DNA of 64,000 nt, taken from positions 102,856-166,855 of the forward strand of contig NZ_AXAP01000011.1 of the NCBI RefSeq assembly GCF_000472865.1, given 5' to 3'. Position 1 is the first letter of the stretch; each line of letters opens with the position of its first letter. The stretch is from Bradyrhizobium elkanii WSM2783 (GTDB lineage Bacteria > Pseudomonadota > Alphaproteobacteria > Rhizobiales > Xanthobacteraceae). Under the pieces are notes generated by a model. The model ran no database searches and was not told where the DNA came from. It saw nothing but the letters and a program-made list of their open reading frames with translations. The translations under genes were made by a program, and so were the position numbers. Positions 25,991 through 35,636 of the stretch are shown one piece after another.

Positions 25991-27520
25991 CTATCCGCGC
26001 CGCAGGCCGAAGAGCCATCCGCGCCCGAACAGCACCAGAATGGAAAATCCATAGACGAAGGCGCCGACTGCAATCAGGAGCGCTAGGATGGTTTCATCAC
26101 GCAGCACATGCATCTGCGCGAAATAGACGGATGCGAATCGCTCGGTCCACCAAAGTGCCCCCGCAAGCACGAGGCCGGAGACGGCGAATTTCGCAAAGGT
26201 CAACATCATCAGGCGATCGAGCTCGAGATAACCGGCGCGCACCGCAAAGCCGAACACCAAGAGCAGGTTGATCCAGGCGCCTACAGCGGTGGCGAGCGCA
26301 AGTCCGATCTGGGCGAGCGGGGCCATCAGGCCGATCTTCAGCAGCAGATTGGCCGCCAGCCCGGTCAGCGACGCCTTCACGGGCGTTGCCGTATCCTTGC
26401 GTGCATAGAACGTCGCAACCGCGCTGCGGATCATCACGAACGGGATCAGGCCGATCGAATAGGCCGCCAGGGTCGCGGCGGCCGCCGCGGCGTCGGCCTT
26501 GGTAAAGGCGCCGCGCGCAAACGCCGCGCGCACGATGATGTCAGGCACGGTGAGGAAGGCCGCGACAAAGGGCACGGTGGCAAGCAGGGTGAAATCAAAC
26601 GCGCGGCGCTGCGCAGCCGCAGCCCCCACCACATCCTGTGCGGTGATCCGCCGCGACATTTCCGGCAGCAGCACCGTGCCGACGGCAATCCCGATCACGC
26701 CGATCGGCAGCTGATAGAGCCGCTCGGCGTAATAGAGCGCCGACAGCGCACCGGCCGCCAGGAAGGTCGCGATGATGGTGTCGGCGAACACGGCGACCTG
26801 CGTGCCCATCGAGCCCAGCGTCGCCGGTCCGATCGCGCGGAAAAAGGCGCGGACGTCCTCATCCAGCCGCGGCATGGCAAAGCGCGGCAGCGTGCCGTGC
26901 CTCGCCAGATCGCCCGCAAGCAGGAAATATTGCAGGAAACCGGAGATCAGGACGCCCCAGGCCGCAGCGTGACCTGCACTCGGGAAGAAGGCCGCCAGCG
27001 CCAGCGTTGCCATCATCGACAGATTGAGGAGGATGGACGCCCCGGCCGCGCTGGCAAAGCGCTGCATCACGTTGAGCATGCCGCCATAGAGCGTCACCAT
27101 GGTGATCAGCAGCAGATACGGAAAGGTGATCCGCGTCAGCTCGATCGCAAGCTGGCGCTGCTCGGCGTCATCGGTGAAGCCGGGCGCCAGGACGCGCAAT
27201 GCCTGCGGCATGAAGGCCCAGGCCAGCGCCAGCAGAATGAGCTGAGACAAGAACAGCAGCGTAAAGATGCGGTCGGCGAACAGGCGCGCGGACGTATCGC
27301 CGCCCTTGCCGTGGACATGGGCGTAAGCCGGGACGAACGCGGTGTTGAACGCGCCCTCGGCGAAGATCGCACGAAAATTGTTCGGCAGGCGCCAGGCGAC
27401 CAGGAAGGCGTCGGCAATAGGTCCCGCGCCGAGGATCGCTGCGAGCATGATGTCGCGCGCGAGCCCCGTCAGCCGCGAAAGCAGGGTGTAGCCGCCGACC
27501 GTGAAGATGCGTCCAAGCAT
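25991..27520 (-). CDS. murJ: Lipid II flippase MurJ
   Basis: A 509-residue membrane protein of the MOP superfamily with about fourteen predicted helices. The start MLGRIFTVGGYTLLSRLTGL, the block DAFLVAWRLPNNFRAIFAEG and QVAVFADTIIATFL are characteristic of MurJ/MviN. It flips lipid-linked peptidoglycan precursor across the inner membrane. It opens the envelope gene region and is followed by the molybdenum hydroxylase gene after 133 bases without a visible terminator. Confidence 0.95.
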   Translation of the reverse strand: MLGRIFTVGGYTLLSRLTGLARDIMLAAILGAGPIADAFLVAWRLPNNFRAIFAEGAFNTAFVPAYAHVHGKGGDTSARLFADRIFTLLFLSQLILLALAWAFMPQALRVLAPGFTDDAEQRQLAIELTRITFPYLLLITMVTLYGGMLNVMQRFASAAGASILLNLSMMATLALAAFFPSAGHAAAWGVLISGFLQYFLLAGDLARHGTLPRFAMPRLDEDVRAFFRAIGPATLGSMGTQVAVFADTIIATFLAAGALSALYYAERLYQLPIGVIGIAVGTVLLPEMSRRITAQDVVGAAAAQRRAFDFTLLATVPFVAAFLTVPDIIVRAAFARGAFTKADAAAAAATLAAYSIGLIPFVMIRSAVATFYARKDTATPVKASLTGLAANLLLKIGLMAPLAQIGLALATAVGAWINLLLVFGFAVRAGYLELDRLMMLTFAKFAVSGLVLAGALWWTERFASVYFAQMHVLRDETILALLIAVGAFVYGFSILVLFGRGWLFGLRRG

Positions 27521-27563
27521 GCGCCGGTTCTAGCCCAAGCACCGGCGCCGCAAAACGGCGAAA

Positions 27564-28715
27564 TCAGGACGAAAGCGCGCCGCGCACAGCCTCGATGATT
27601 CGCCCCTGCGTCGCCTCGTCGAGATAGGCGTGAATCGGCAGGCTGATGACGTCGTTCGAAAGCCGTTCGCTGACCGGCAGGCCGCCCTCCGCCACCGGGA
27701 AGTCGCGGTAGGCGGTCTGCTGATGCATCGATTTCGTATAGTAGATCGCGGTCGGAACGCCCTGCGCCTTCAGCGCCGCGGCAAAGCCGTCACGGTCGGT
27801 GCCCTCGGGCAGGCGGATGGTATAGCACGCCCAGATCGAGCTGCAGCCGGCGGCAAGGCGCGGCACGGTCACGACGTTGCCGAGCCCGCGCGCATAGCGC
27901 TCCGCGACCTCATTGCGCGCCGCGATCTCTTCTTCGAAAATCTTGAGCTTCTCGAGCAGTACTGCCGCCTGCATGGTGTCGAGCCGCCCGGTCATGCCCA
28001 GGCGCACGTTGTCGTACTTGTCGGAGCCCTGGCCGTGCACGCGGATGCTGCGCAGCGTCTGCGCAAGCTCGTCGTCGTCGGTGAAGATCGCACCGCCGTC
28101 GCCGAAGCAACCGAGCGGCTTTGCCGGGAAGAAGCTGGTCGCCGTCGCCAGGCCAAAAGTGCCGATCCGCCGCCCCTTGTAGGTAGCGCCAAAGCCCTGT
28201 GCGGCGTCATCGAGCACGAACAGACCTTCGGCCTTGGCGACCGCAGCGATCGCGTCGTGATCGGCGCTCTGCCCGAACAGGTCGACTGGAATGACGCCGA
28301 CTGGCTTGAGGCCGCGCGCCTTGGCGGTCGCGATGCCGCGCTTCAGCGAGGCGGCATCCATGTTGAACGTCGTCTCATCGACGTCCACAAAAACCGGCGT
28401 AGCGCCGGTCAGCGCCACCGATTCGCCCGTCGCGCAGAACGTGAAGGACGGGCACAGCACCGCATCGCCCGGGCCGACCTTCTTGGCCATCAGCACCATC
28501 AGAAGCGCATCGGTGCCGCTGGCGCAGGCCACCACATGTTTTGCGCCCGAGAACTTTGCAAGTTCCGCCTCCAGCGCCGAGACTTCCGGCCCATTGATGA
28601 ACTGGCAATGGGAGAGCACGCGGGAGACCGCTTCATCGACGGAGGTGCCGAGCCGGCGGCGCTGCGCGGCAAGGTCGATGAAGGGAATGGGTTCGGGGCG
28701 CAGATGCTGGTTCAT
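27564..28715 (-). CDS. DegT/DnrJ/EryC1 sugar aminotransferase, GnnB-like
   Basis: A 383-residue PLP aminotransferase: IPFIDLAAQRRRL at the start, SGTDALLMVLMA, DDAAQGFGATYKGRRIG, and the PLP lysine in FFPAKPLGCFGDGGA. It is 30 bases downstream of a Gfo/Idh-type oxidoreductase on the same strand. That pair corresponds to GnnB and GnnA, which convert UDP-GlcNAc to its 3-amino derivative for lipid A with a 2,3-diamino-glucose backbone, known in Bradyrhizobium. A WbpE-type role in O-antigen is the alternative. Confidence 0.8.
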   Translation of the reverse strand: MNQHLRPEPIPFIDLAAQRRRLGTSVDEAVSRVLSHCQFINGPEVSALEAELAKFSGAKHVVACASGTDALLMVLMAKKVGPGDAVLCPSFTFCATGESVALTGATPVFVDVDETTFNMDAASLKRGIATAKARGLKPVGVIPVDLFGQSADHDAIAAVAKAEGLFVLDDAAQGFGATYKGRRIGTFGLATATSFFPAKPLGCFGDGGAIFTDDDELAQTLRSIRVHGQGSDKYDNVRLGMTGRLDTMQAAVLLEKLKIFEEEIAARNEVAERYARGLGNVVTVPRLAAGCSSIWACYTIRLPEGTDRDGFAAALKAQGVPTAIYYTKSMHQQTAYRDFPVAEGGLPVSERLSNDVISLPIHAYLDEATQGRIIEAVRGALSS

Positions 28716-28745
28716 GGGACCTTGCGGGAGGCGTGAGGGAAGCTA

Positions 28746-29762
28746 TCAACCGGCGACGCGGCGCGGTGCCTTGCGGGCGACGGTCGCGGCGGGCGTGGCC
28801 GGCGTTTCCAGACATTTGATCGCGATCTCGAGGCTCGCGACGCCCTCGTTGCCTGATACCGCCGGCTCCTTCCCGCCCCTCACCGCGTCGAGGAACGCAA
28901 TCAATTCGGCGCGCAACGGTTCGTCGTGGCCGACAGGCAAATGCCGCATCGAATAGCTGCCGTCGGGCTTGAAGCCGAAACACTCCGTGACCTGACGGGT
29001 CAGGAGATCGCCCATCACATATTTGCCGCGCGTCGCGACCGTGACGCTGCGCGCCTTGAACGGCGTCAGCCAGTTGGTGTTGATATGCGCAAGCACGCCC
29101 GAGGCGGTACGGAATTGCAACAGCGCGATGTCCTCACGCTCGGCCACGGCGCTCGAAAGCTGCGGCTGCACGTCGACGATTTCAGACTCGGTGAACCAGC
29201 GGATCAGATCGATGTCGTGCACGGCCAGATCGATGACGACGCCGACATTGGACATGCGCGGCGGAAACGGACCGACGCGGGTAATGCCGATCGAGAGGAT
29301 GTCTTCGCCCGATATCGCCTGCTTGATCGCGACCACCGCCGGGTTGAAGCGCTCGACGTGTCCGACCATCAGCGTCACGCCAGCCTGCCGCGCGGTGTTG
29401 ACGATGTCGTTGCCCTCCTCGACCGTGGAGGCGACGGGCTTCTCGACCAGGATATGGACGTTCTGCGCGATACAGGTGAGCGCGATCTCGTGATGCAGAT
29501 GGGTCGGCGCCGCGATCGTCACGGCATCGACGCCTTCGGCGAGCAACTCATCGAGCGTGGCAAAGGCCCGGCACCCGACCAGCGCAATGGCGCGCGCGCG
29601 ATGTTCAGCCAGAGGATCGACGATCCCGACCAGCGTGACCTCGGGCAATCCCGCCAGCACGCGGGCATGGTTGCTGCCCATCACCCCCGCGCCGATAACC
29701 CCGACGCGCAAGGCACGCCCGATCCCGGCTTTTGCGGCCAACCCCGACCCTTTGGAACTCAT
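28746..29762 (-). CDS. Gfo/Idh/MocA sugar 3-dehydrogenase, GnnA-like
   Basis: A 338-residue NAD-dependent oxidoreductase: Rossmann motif VGVIGAGVMGSNHARVL near residue 20, the EKPVAST motif with catalytic lysine, and GHVERFNPAV followed by DLAVHDIDLIRWF. It is upstream of and probably cotranscribed with the aminotransferase. The pair fits oxidation at C3 of UDP-GlcNAc followed by transamination. An alternative is WbpB/WlbA on UDP-GlcNAc-uronate, but no UDP-GlcNAc 6-dehydrogenase gene is present in the window. Confidence 0.8.
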   Translation of the reverse strand: MSSKGSGLAAKAGIGRALRVGVIGAGVMGSNHARVLAGLPEVTLVGIVDPLAEHRARAIALVGCRAFATLDELLAEGVDAVTIAAPTHLHHEIALTCIAQNVHILVEKPVASTVEEGNDIVNTARQAGVTLMVGHVERFNPAVVAIKQAISGEDILSIGITRVGPFPPRMSNVGVVIDLAVHDIDLIRWFTESEIVDVQPQLSSAVAEREDIALLQFRTASGVLAHINTNWLTPFKARSVTVATRGKYVMGDLLTRQVTECFGFKPDGSYSMRHLPVGHDEPLRAELIAFLDAVRGGKEPAVSGNEGVASLEIAIKCLETPATPAATVARKAPRRVAG

Positions 29763-30022
29763 GTGGTTACCCCAACAGACTTTTGGTGGCGCCCATCGGT
29801 TGCGCGTTCTTCCCCGGACCAGCCTGATTCCACCGAATCAGGCCGCAGCCCTATCCCCTTGTCCTGACGTGCTTTCTTTCCCCGAAGCATCGTCACGCAC
29901 ACGCTATAGCATGCTGTCACAAATGTGGCGAATGCCAACGCGCAAATCCGGACACGTTTTGATTCAAAAGATTACACCGTCTCGCCGGCGATCGGGGACG
30001 AAATCGATGCACAGCGCAATCA
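29763..30022. promoter_or_regulatory. Intergenic region between gnnA-like and manC-like genes
   Basis: 260 bases with lower GC than the neighbours. It contains the upstream region of the gnnA-like gene and the downstream region of manC (both on the minus strand). The TTTTGATTCAAAA palindrome near 29956-29968 is a possible binding site. No terminator is evident. Confidence 0.35.
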
Positions 30023-31432
30023 TCAGGTGCGCTGATAGTCGTCCTCGATGCGGATGATGTCGTCCTCGCCGAGATAGCTGCCGGTCTGCACCTCGATCAA
30101 TTCCAGCAGGATCTTGCCGGGGTTCTCCAGCCGGTGCACCGCGCCGATCGGGATGTAGATCGACTCGTTCTCGTGCACGGTCTTCACCGTTTCGTTGACG
30201 GTGACGCGCGCAGCACCACGGACCACGATCCAGTGTTCGGAACGGTGATGGTGCTTCTGCAGCGACAGCCGCTCGCCCGGCTTGACGATGATGCGCTTGA
30301 CCTGGTGGCGGTCGCCATTGTCGACCGACTGGTACGAGCCCCAGGGCCGATGCACCTTGATGTGGTTCTCGGTGACCTCGGGCGCCACCGTCTTCAGTTT
30401 CGCCACCAGGCGCTTCAGGCCGTTGGCGTCCTTCTGCCGCGATACCAGGATGGCGTCCTGCGTCGCCACCACCACGAGGTCGTCGACGCCCTCGAGCGCG
30501 ACCAGCGCGCGGTCGGTCACGACGTTGCAGTTGCGCGAATCTTCGAACACCGCAGCACCGCGCGCGGCATTGCCCTGCCCGTCTTTATCAGACAATTCCC
30601 ACACCGCGTGCCAGGAGCCGACATCCGACCAGCCGCAGGACACCGGCACCACCGCCGCGTGCGCGGTCTTCTCCATCACCGCGTAATCGATCGAGATCGC
30701 CTTCGCCGCTCCGAACGCATCTACATCGAGCTTGACGAAGCCGAGATCGCGCTCGGTCTTCGTCACCGCTTCGATCACAGCCTGCACGCTCGCGGTATCG
30801 AAATTGCGGTACTCATCAAGCAGCACAGTGGCGCGGAACATGAAGTTGCCGCTGTTCCAGAGATAGCCCGACTTGATGTAGTCGGCCGCGGTTGCGGCGT
30901 CGGGCTTCTCGACGAATTTTGCGACCGCGCGCACCTGTCCCGAAATGGTATCGCCGGGGCTGATATAGCCGTATTCGGTGGCCGGGCGCTCGGGATTGAC
31001 GCCGAAGGTGACGATGCGGCCTGCTTTCGCGGCAGCCAGCCCCTCGCGACAGGCGGCGACGAAGGCCTCGGTGTCGCCGACCACGTGATCGGCGGCGAGC
31101 GCCAGCACGGTCGCGTCCCTGTCGCGCGCTTGTGCAAAGGCGGCGCCGGCCGCGATCGCCGGCCCCGAGTCGCGCCGCGCCGGCTCCAGCAGCACGTCCG
31201 CCTCGCGCCCGATGCCGGCCAGTTGCTCCAGCACCATGAAACGATAGGCGTTGTTGGTGATCACGATCGGCCGCTCGAACAGCGCCGGATCCGACACCCT
31301 CAGCAGCGTCTCCTGAAAGGTCGAGCGGGTCCCGAACAACGGCAGGAACTGCTTCGGATGGACCTCGCGCGACGCCGGCCACAGCCTCGTGCCCGCCCCG
31401 CCGCACATGATCAGTGGAATAATTCGGTCCAT
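30023..31432 (-). CDS. manC: Mannose-1-phosphate guanylyltransferase / mannose-6-phosphate isomerase
   Basis: A 469-residue bifunctional enzyme. The N-terminal pyrophosphorylase part carries MCGGAGTRLWPASREVHPKQ and VEKPDAATAADYI. The C-terminal cupin part carries PWGSYQSVD, KRIIVKPGERLSLQKHHHRS and EHWIVVRGAARVTVNE with the metal-binding histidines. It makes GDP-mannose for polysaccharides. ATG 31432 (MDRIIPLIM) is the family start. Confidence 0.93.
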   Translation of the reverse strand: MDRIIPLIMCGGAGTRLWPASREVHPKQFLPLFGTRSTFQETLLRVSDPALFERPIVITNNAYRFMVLEQLAGIGREADVLLEPARRDSGPAIAAGAAFAQARDRDATVLALAADHVVGDTEAFVAACREGLAAAKAGRIVTFGVNPERPATEYGYISPGDTISGQVRAVAKFVEKPDAATAADYIKSGYLWNSGNFMFRATVLLDEYRNFDTASVQAVIEAVTKTERDLGFVKLDVDAFGAAKAISIDYAVMEKTAHAAVVPVSCGWSDVGSWHAVWELSDKDGQGNAARGAAVFEDSRNCNVVTDRALVALEGVDDLVVVATQDAILVSRQKDANGLKRLVAKLKTVAPEVTENHIKVHRPWGSYQSVDNGDRHQVKRIIVKPGERLSLQKHHHRSEHWIVVRGAARVTVNETVKTVHENESIYIPIGAVHRLENPGKILLELIEVQTGSYLGEDDIIRIEDDYQRT

Positions 31433-31664
31433 CCTAACCTCGAATTCTGTAATGATCGGGCTGCCTGACATAGTTAACGCCCTCATCGTCCCTCCGGAAC
31501 CGATGTCCCTATCCCCTTCACATTGTCGACATCGGCGAAATGCCCGGGGTCACGGACGCGACCAGCAGGAGATGACAGCCCTTGGCGGGCGGGTTTTCCA
31601 CCCGCAAGCGCTACCACACCGGTTAGTCCCTTCAGATGAGTTTTTGTGGGCAGCGTAAACCTTT
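31433..31664. other. Intergenic region upstream of manC-like gene
   Basis: 232 bases without a recognisable gene. It should hold the manC promoter on the minus strand. GGCGGGCGGGTTTTCCACCC near 31587 forms a short hairpin of unclear meaning. Confidence 0.35.
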
Positions 31665-31781
31665 ATGAGCATGCAAGCCAAATATCCGGGCAACCCGGCA
31701 GTCCCCGTTCAGGCCCTCTTTAGCCGCCGGTTGGAGGCTGCCGCAAGAGCGATCGAACGGCTATTGCAAGATCGGTCCTAA
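31665..31781 (+). CDS. Possible 38-residue small protein
   Basis: ATG at 31665 opens a frame of 38 codons ending TAA at 31781. The product begins MSMQAKYPGN and ends in an amphipathic helix (FSRRLEAAARAIERLLQ). It lies 88 bases upstream of the flippase-like gene on the same strand. There is no strong ribosome binding site and I know no homologue, so this is only a candidate. Confidence 0.28.
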   Translation: MSMQAKYPGNPAVPVQALFSRRLEAAARAIERLLQDRS

Positions 31782-31868
31782 ACCCATACCAAGGCCACCA
31801 AATTCGGCGCATGGCGCCGATTTGCGCCGTTTTTGACGTCTTTCTCGAACCTGGCAAGCGCTGACGAG

Positions 31869-32849
31869 ATGCGCCGGATACTGCTTTCGACCATCAAGAT
31901 ATTGATCTCGGCTGCGTTGCTTTACCTCTCGCTCCGCAAGGTCAACCTGTATGATCTCGCTGCGCGCATCCGCGTCGAAAGTCTGGGCTGGATCGCTCTC
32001 GCGATCGCGGTGACCTTCCTGCAGATCTTCCTCGGCGTATTGCGATGGCGCGAGATCAGCGCCGAATGCGGCGCGCCGCTCGAAACCCGGCAGGCGATGC
32101 GCTTCAACGTGATCGGGACCTTCTTCAATCAGACCTTGCCATCGTCGATCGGCGGCGATGCGGTGCGGCTGTGGCTGGTCGCGCGCGCGGGCGCCGGCTG
32201 GCGCGCGGCGACCTATTCGATCTTCGTCGACCGCGCCATCGGCCTGATCGCGCTCGCCGTGCTCATCGTAGCGAGCCTGCCGTGGAGCTATCGGTTGATC
32301 AACGATCCGCAGGGACGGTCGGCGCTGCTCCTGATCGATTTCGCGGCGCTTGCGGCCGGCGGCGGCTTTCTGCTGCTCGGCGCATTGAAGTGGCCGTGGC
32401 TGAAGCGCTGGTGGGGAACGCACCACATCCACGCCTGCGCTGTCATCGCAAACAAGGTGCTGTTCAGTTGGGATCGTGGGCCGAAGGTCGCGGTGCTCTC
32501 CCTGCTCGTTCACGTCCTGACCGTGGTCATCGCCTGGTGCGTGGTGCAGTCCATTTCCGCGCCGCTGCTGTTCAGCCAGATCTTTCAACTGGTGCCGCCG
32601 GTGATGTTGATCACCATGCTGCCGATCTCGATTGCCGGCTGGGGCGTGCGCGAGGCGAGCATGGGTCTCGCCTTCGGCTACGCCGGGCTGGCGGCCAACG
32701 AGGGCGTCAACGTTTCGTTGTTGTTCGGCGCCGTGTCCTTCATCGTCGGCGCATTTGGCGGACTGGTGTGGATTCTTAGCGCGGAAAAGAAAGCACAAGG
32801 GGACAAGCCGATCGATGTCCCCGCACAATCGCTCTCGCCAATCGAATGA
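31869..32849 (+). CDS. Lysylphosphatidylglycerol synthase/flippase-like (UPF0104, AglD-type) membrane protein
   Basis: A 326-residue protein with about eight predicted membrane helices: FLQIFLGVLRWREIS, FFNQTLPSSIGGDAVRLWL, FVDRAIGLIAL and LPISIAGWGVREASMGL are the conserved blocks of the LPG_synthase_TM family. Members lack the catalytic domain and act in lipid-linked glycan or lipid transport. Its stop overlaps the start of the initiating transferase (ATGA, 32846-32849), so both belong to one operon in surface polysaccharide synthesis. Confidence 0.85.
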   Translation: MRRILLSTIKILISAALLYLSLRKVNLYDLAARIRVESLGWIALAIAVTFLQIFLGVLRWREISAECGAPLETRQAMRFNVIGTFFNQTLPSSIGGDAVRLWLVARAGAGWRAATYSIFVDRAIGLIALAVLIVASLPWSYRLINDPQGRSALLLIDFAALAAGGGFLLLGALKWPWLKRWWGTHHIHACAVIANKVLFSWDRGPKVAVLSLLVHVLTVVIAWCVVQSISAPLLFSQIFQLVPPVMLITMLPISIAGWGVREASMGLAFGYAGLAANEGVNVSLLFGAVSFIVGAFGGLVWILSAEKKAQGDKPIDVPAQSLSPIE

Positions 32850-33862
32850 CCAACGCTGATATCGCGCTTTCGCTCGTCGCCGCGGCGCTTGCTGCGTTAT
32901 TGTCGGCGCTCCTCGTTTGGCTGCTGCGGCCGATGCTGTTGCGCGTGGCGCTCGCCAAGCCGAATGCGCGCTCATCCCATCGAATCCCGACGCCGCAGGG
33001 CGCGGGGATCGCCGTGATCGTGGCGACGCTGGTCGCGGCAGGCACGCTCGTCGCATTGAGCGGCAACGGCACGCTGCAAGTCCCCCTTGCGGTCTTCGCT
33101 GCGACGTTGTTCATCGCCGCTGTCGGCTTTGCCGATGACATCAAGCCCGTGCCCGTGCTGCCGCGCCTGTTGCTGCAGGGATTGGCGGTGGCTGTGATCG
33201 TATTCGCCGCGCCCTCCGATCTCAGGATCGTACCGACCGTCCCGTTCTGGATCGAGCGCGGCTTGCTGCTGATCGCGGGCCTATGGTTCGTGAACCTCGT
33301 CAACTTCATGGACGGGCTCGACCTGATGACGGTGGCCGAAGCGGTGCCGATCACGGTGGCAGTCGCACTGCTTGGCTTTTGGGCGCAGGTTCCGCCTTCG
33401 ACAGCGCTGGTGGCGGCGGCGCTCTGCGGCGCGCTGCTCGGCTTCTCTCCCTTCAATCGCCCTGTGGCAAAGATCTTCCTCGGCGACGTCGGCAGCCTGC
33501 CAATCGGGCTTCTGCTCGGCTGGTGCCTGCTCCAGCTCGCCTATCACCAGCAAGTCGCCGCGGCGTTGCTGCTGCCGCTCTATTACCTGGCTGATGCCAC
33601 GATCACGCTGCTGCGCCGGCTGATCAACGGAGAGCCATTCTGGGCGGCTCACCGCTCGCACTTTTACCAGCGCGCGACGGACAATGGATTTTCCGTGTCG
33701 CGCATCGTCAGCGAAGTCTTCGCGCTCAATGTCGCGCTCGCGCTGCTCGCGATGTTGTCGATCCAATTGGATTCGGCCGCGGCGAGCCTCGTTCTGCTGC
33801 TCGTTGGCGCGAGTGCGGTGGCGTGGCAGCTCTATAGATTTTCGCACAGACGGGGACGATAG
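32846..33862 (+). CDS. Undecaprenyl-phosphate sugar-1-phosphate transferase (WecA/WbpL-like)
   Basis: A 338-residue polytopic protein of the MraY/WecA family. The conserved cytoplasmic blocks are HRIPTPQGAGIAV, VGFADDIKPV (metal-binding Asp pair), NFMDGLDLMT, KIFLGDVGSLPIG and HRSHFYQRATDNGFS. It starts O-antigen synthesis by moving a sugar phosphate onto undecaprenyl phosphate. The short length and the HRSHFYQRA motif are nearer to WbpL than to WecA. The donor is probably UDP-linked N-acetylfucosamine or quinovosamine, in keeping with the CapD-type dehydratase downstream. Confidence 0.88.
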   Translation: MTNADIALSLVAAALAALLSALLVWLLRPMLLRVALAKPNARSSHRIPTPQGAGIAVIVATLVAAGTLVALSGNGTLQVPLAVFAATLFIAAVGFADDIKPVPVLPRLLLQGLAVAVIVFAAPSDLRIVPTVPFWIERGLLLIAGLWFVNLVNFMDGLDLMTVAEAVPITVAVALLGFWAQVPPSTALVAAALCGALLGFSPFNRPVAKIFLGDVGSLPIGLLLGWCLLQLAYHQQVAAALLLPLYYLADATITLLRRLINGEPFWAAHRSHFYQRATDNGFSVSRIVSEVFALNVALALLAMLSIQLDSAAASLVLLLVGASAVAWQLYRFSHRRGR

Positions 33863-33916
33863 AGCGTCTTCGATCGAAGCGGACACCGGTTCGCGTGAAG
33901 AAAACGCGTCAATCAA
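33862..33916. repeat. Dispersed element (GAGCGTCTTCGA..CACCGGTTCG type), copy 2
   Basis: Matches the element at 21980-22063 but without its nested hairpin. It abuts the stop of the initiating transferase and marks the left edge of a segment with two broken genes. Confidence 0.75.
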
Positions 33917-34063
33917 CGATCTTTCGAAGTCGCCAAGCGCGTTTCTTACGGACGCAACCATTTCTCTCAATGTGAAATCACGGAGTAACGCTGTCCAGCC
34001 AGCATAAAATACAGCCTACTCATCTCGTAGACGGTTTCCACGTCGCTCACGCCGACCGAAGCG

Positions 34064-35571
34064 TTGATGCATCAGGCGCGTGTGCGCCCCGAGAGCACGG
34101 CCTTTGTTTTTAACGAAGACGTATGGACCTACAGCCGACTGGAGGCCGAAGCCGAGTCTGTCGCACAAGGTCTCGCCGCGAACGGCGTCAAACCAGGCGA
34201 CCGCGTCGCGCTTCACATGATGAATTGCCCCGAAATTCTGGTCGGCTACTACGCGTGTTACAGACTCGGCGCGATTGCGGCGCCACTACGAACCGCCTTC
34301 AAATTTGCCGAGCTCGCCCGCTACTGCAGCGATTGCAGCCTGCGCTCTATATCGGTCAAGCCGCGCTCTATCAGAATGTTGCCCCGATCGACGATGCGAT
34401 CCTTCCGCGGACGAGCCGTATTCTGGTGGATGGAGACGCCAATGCGCTCGGCCTGCGGCCATGGAATGACCTGAAACAGGCAGCGCATGTGCATTTCCCG
34501 AAGCCCCCTTCCGACGAGCCTGCTGTACTGATCAATACATCCGGCACCACCAGTGGCTATCCCAAATTCGTCGCACATACGCCGGGCACGCTGGCGGCAG
34601 CGACGGATCTCGTTTGCAAGCATGGTAGCTTACTGGCGGAGGATGTCGTCATATTGTCGATGATCATGACGCATGCCAGCGGCGTCTTTCGCTCACTGGC
34701 TCTTGTCCGACTCGGCACCCCCTTCATCATGCTGGAGAGCTTTGATGCTGATGTCGTGCTCGACAATGTCGAACGCTATCGCGGCACCTGTCTGCTCGGC
34801 TTTCCTGCCCAATACGCGGCGCTGATCGAGGCCCAGCTCGCCAGGCCGCGAGACCTGTCTTCGCTGCGGTTCTGCACCACTGGTGCAGACGCCTGTCCAA
34901 TCGAGATTCAGGAAAAGGCTGCATCGGTTCTTGGAGCGCCTCTCTACAACCTTTGGAATGCGACGGAAGCGGTCGGAACCTTCACCTTCGGACTGGCATC
35001 AGGACCCATTGTCCGGATCGTCGAGGGGGCGGAGATTCGGCTGGTCGACAATGATGGGGCGGATGTCCTGCACGGCGAGATTGGTGAGCTCCTGATCCGC
35101 GGTCCTAACGTCTTCACGAAGTATTGGGACGATCCGATCGCAACCGCGCAAAGCCTCAAGGACGGTTGGTATCACAGTGGCGACTTGATGCGGCGCGGCG
35201 AAGGCAATGAGCTTTGGTTCGTGTCGCGAAAAAAGGACATCATCATCCGCGGCGGAACCAACATTTCGCCGATCGAAATTGAGGAAGCCCTGATTGCCTG
35301 TCATCCCGCGGTCGTAGCAGCGGTTGTAGTCGGCAAGCCCGATACGGTGCTGGGTCAGCGCATATTTGGCTTCGTGAAACTGGTGGCCGGCACGAGCGAA
35401 ACCGTCGTTGCGGAGATCCTGCAAAACGTCGCGACGCGGCTTGCGCCCTACAAGGTTCCGGAAGCCTTAAGGGTACTCGAAACATTTCCACGCAACGCCC
35501 TGAGCAAGGTCGACCGCACAAGGTTGCAGGCGATGGCTTTCGAAGACAATAGCGGCCAATCAGCAAGTTAA
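34064..35571 (+). pseudogene. Frameshifted AMP-dependent acyl-CoA synthetase/ligase
   Basis: The first part (HQARVRPESTAFVFNEDVWTY, GVKPGDRVALHMMNCPEIL) is in one frame and changes near 34312-34330 to a second frame that continues as LLQRLQPALYIGQAALY. That frame then shows the adenylation motifs INTSGTTSGYPKFV, YNLWNATEAVG, YHSGDLMRRG, IIIRGGTNISPIEIEEAL and the C-terminal lysine in NALSKVDR. Downstream of the shift everything is intact. No good start codon or ribosome binding site precedes the first part (TTG 34064 and ATG 34067 are the candidates). It interrupts the O-antigen region and has no functional link to it. Confidence 0.85.
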
Positions 35572-35636
35572 TCTATGGGAGAACCGCAGCCGCTCGTTGC
35601 CGGGAGATCCCGATTCCTTACCGATTGCCGTCGCTT

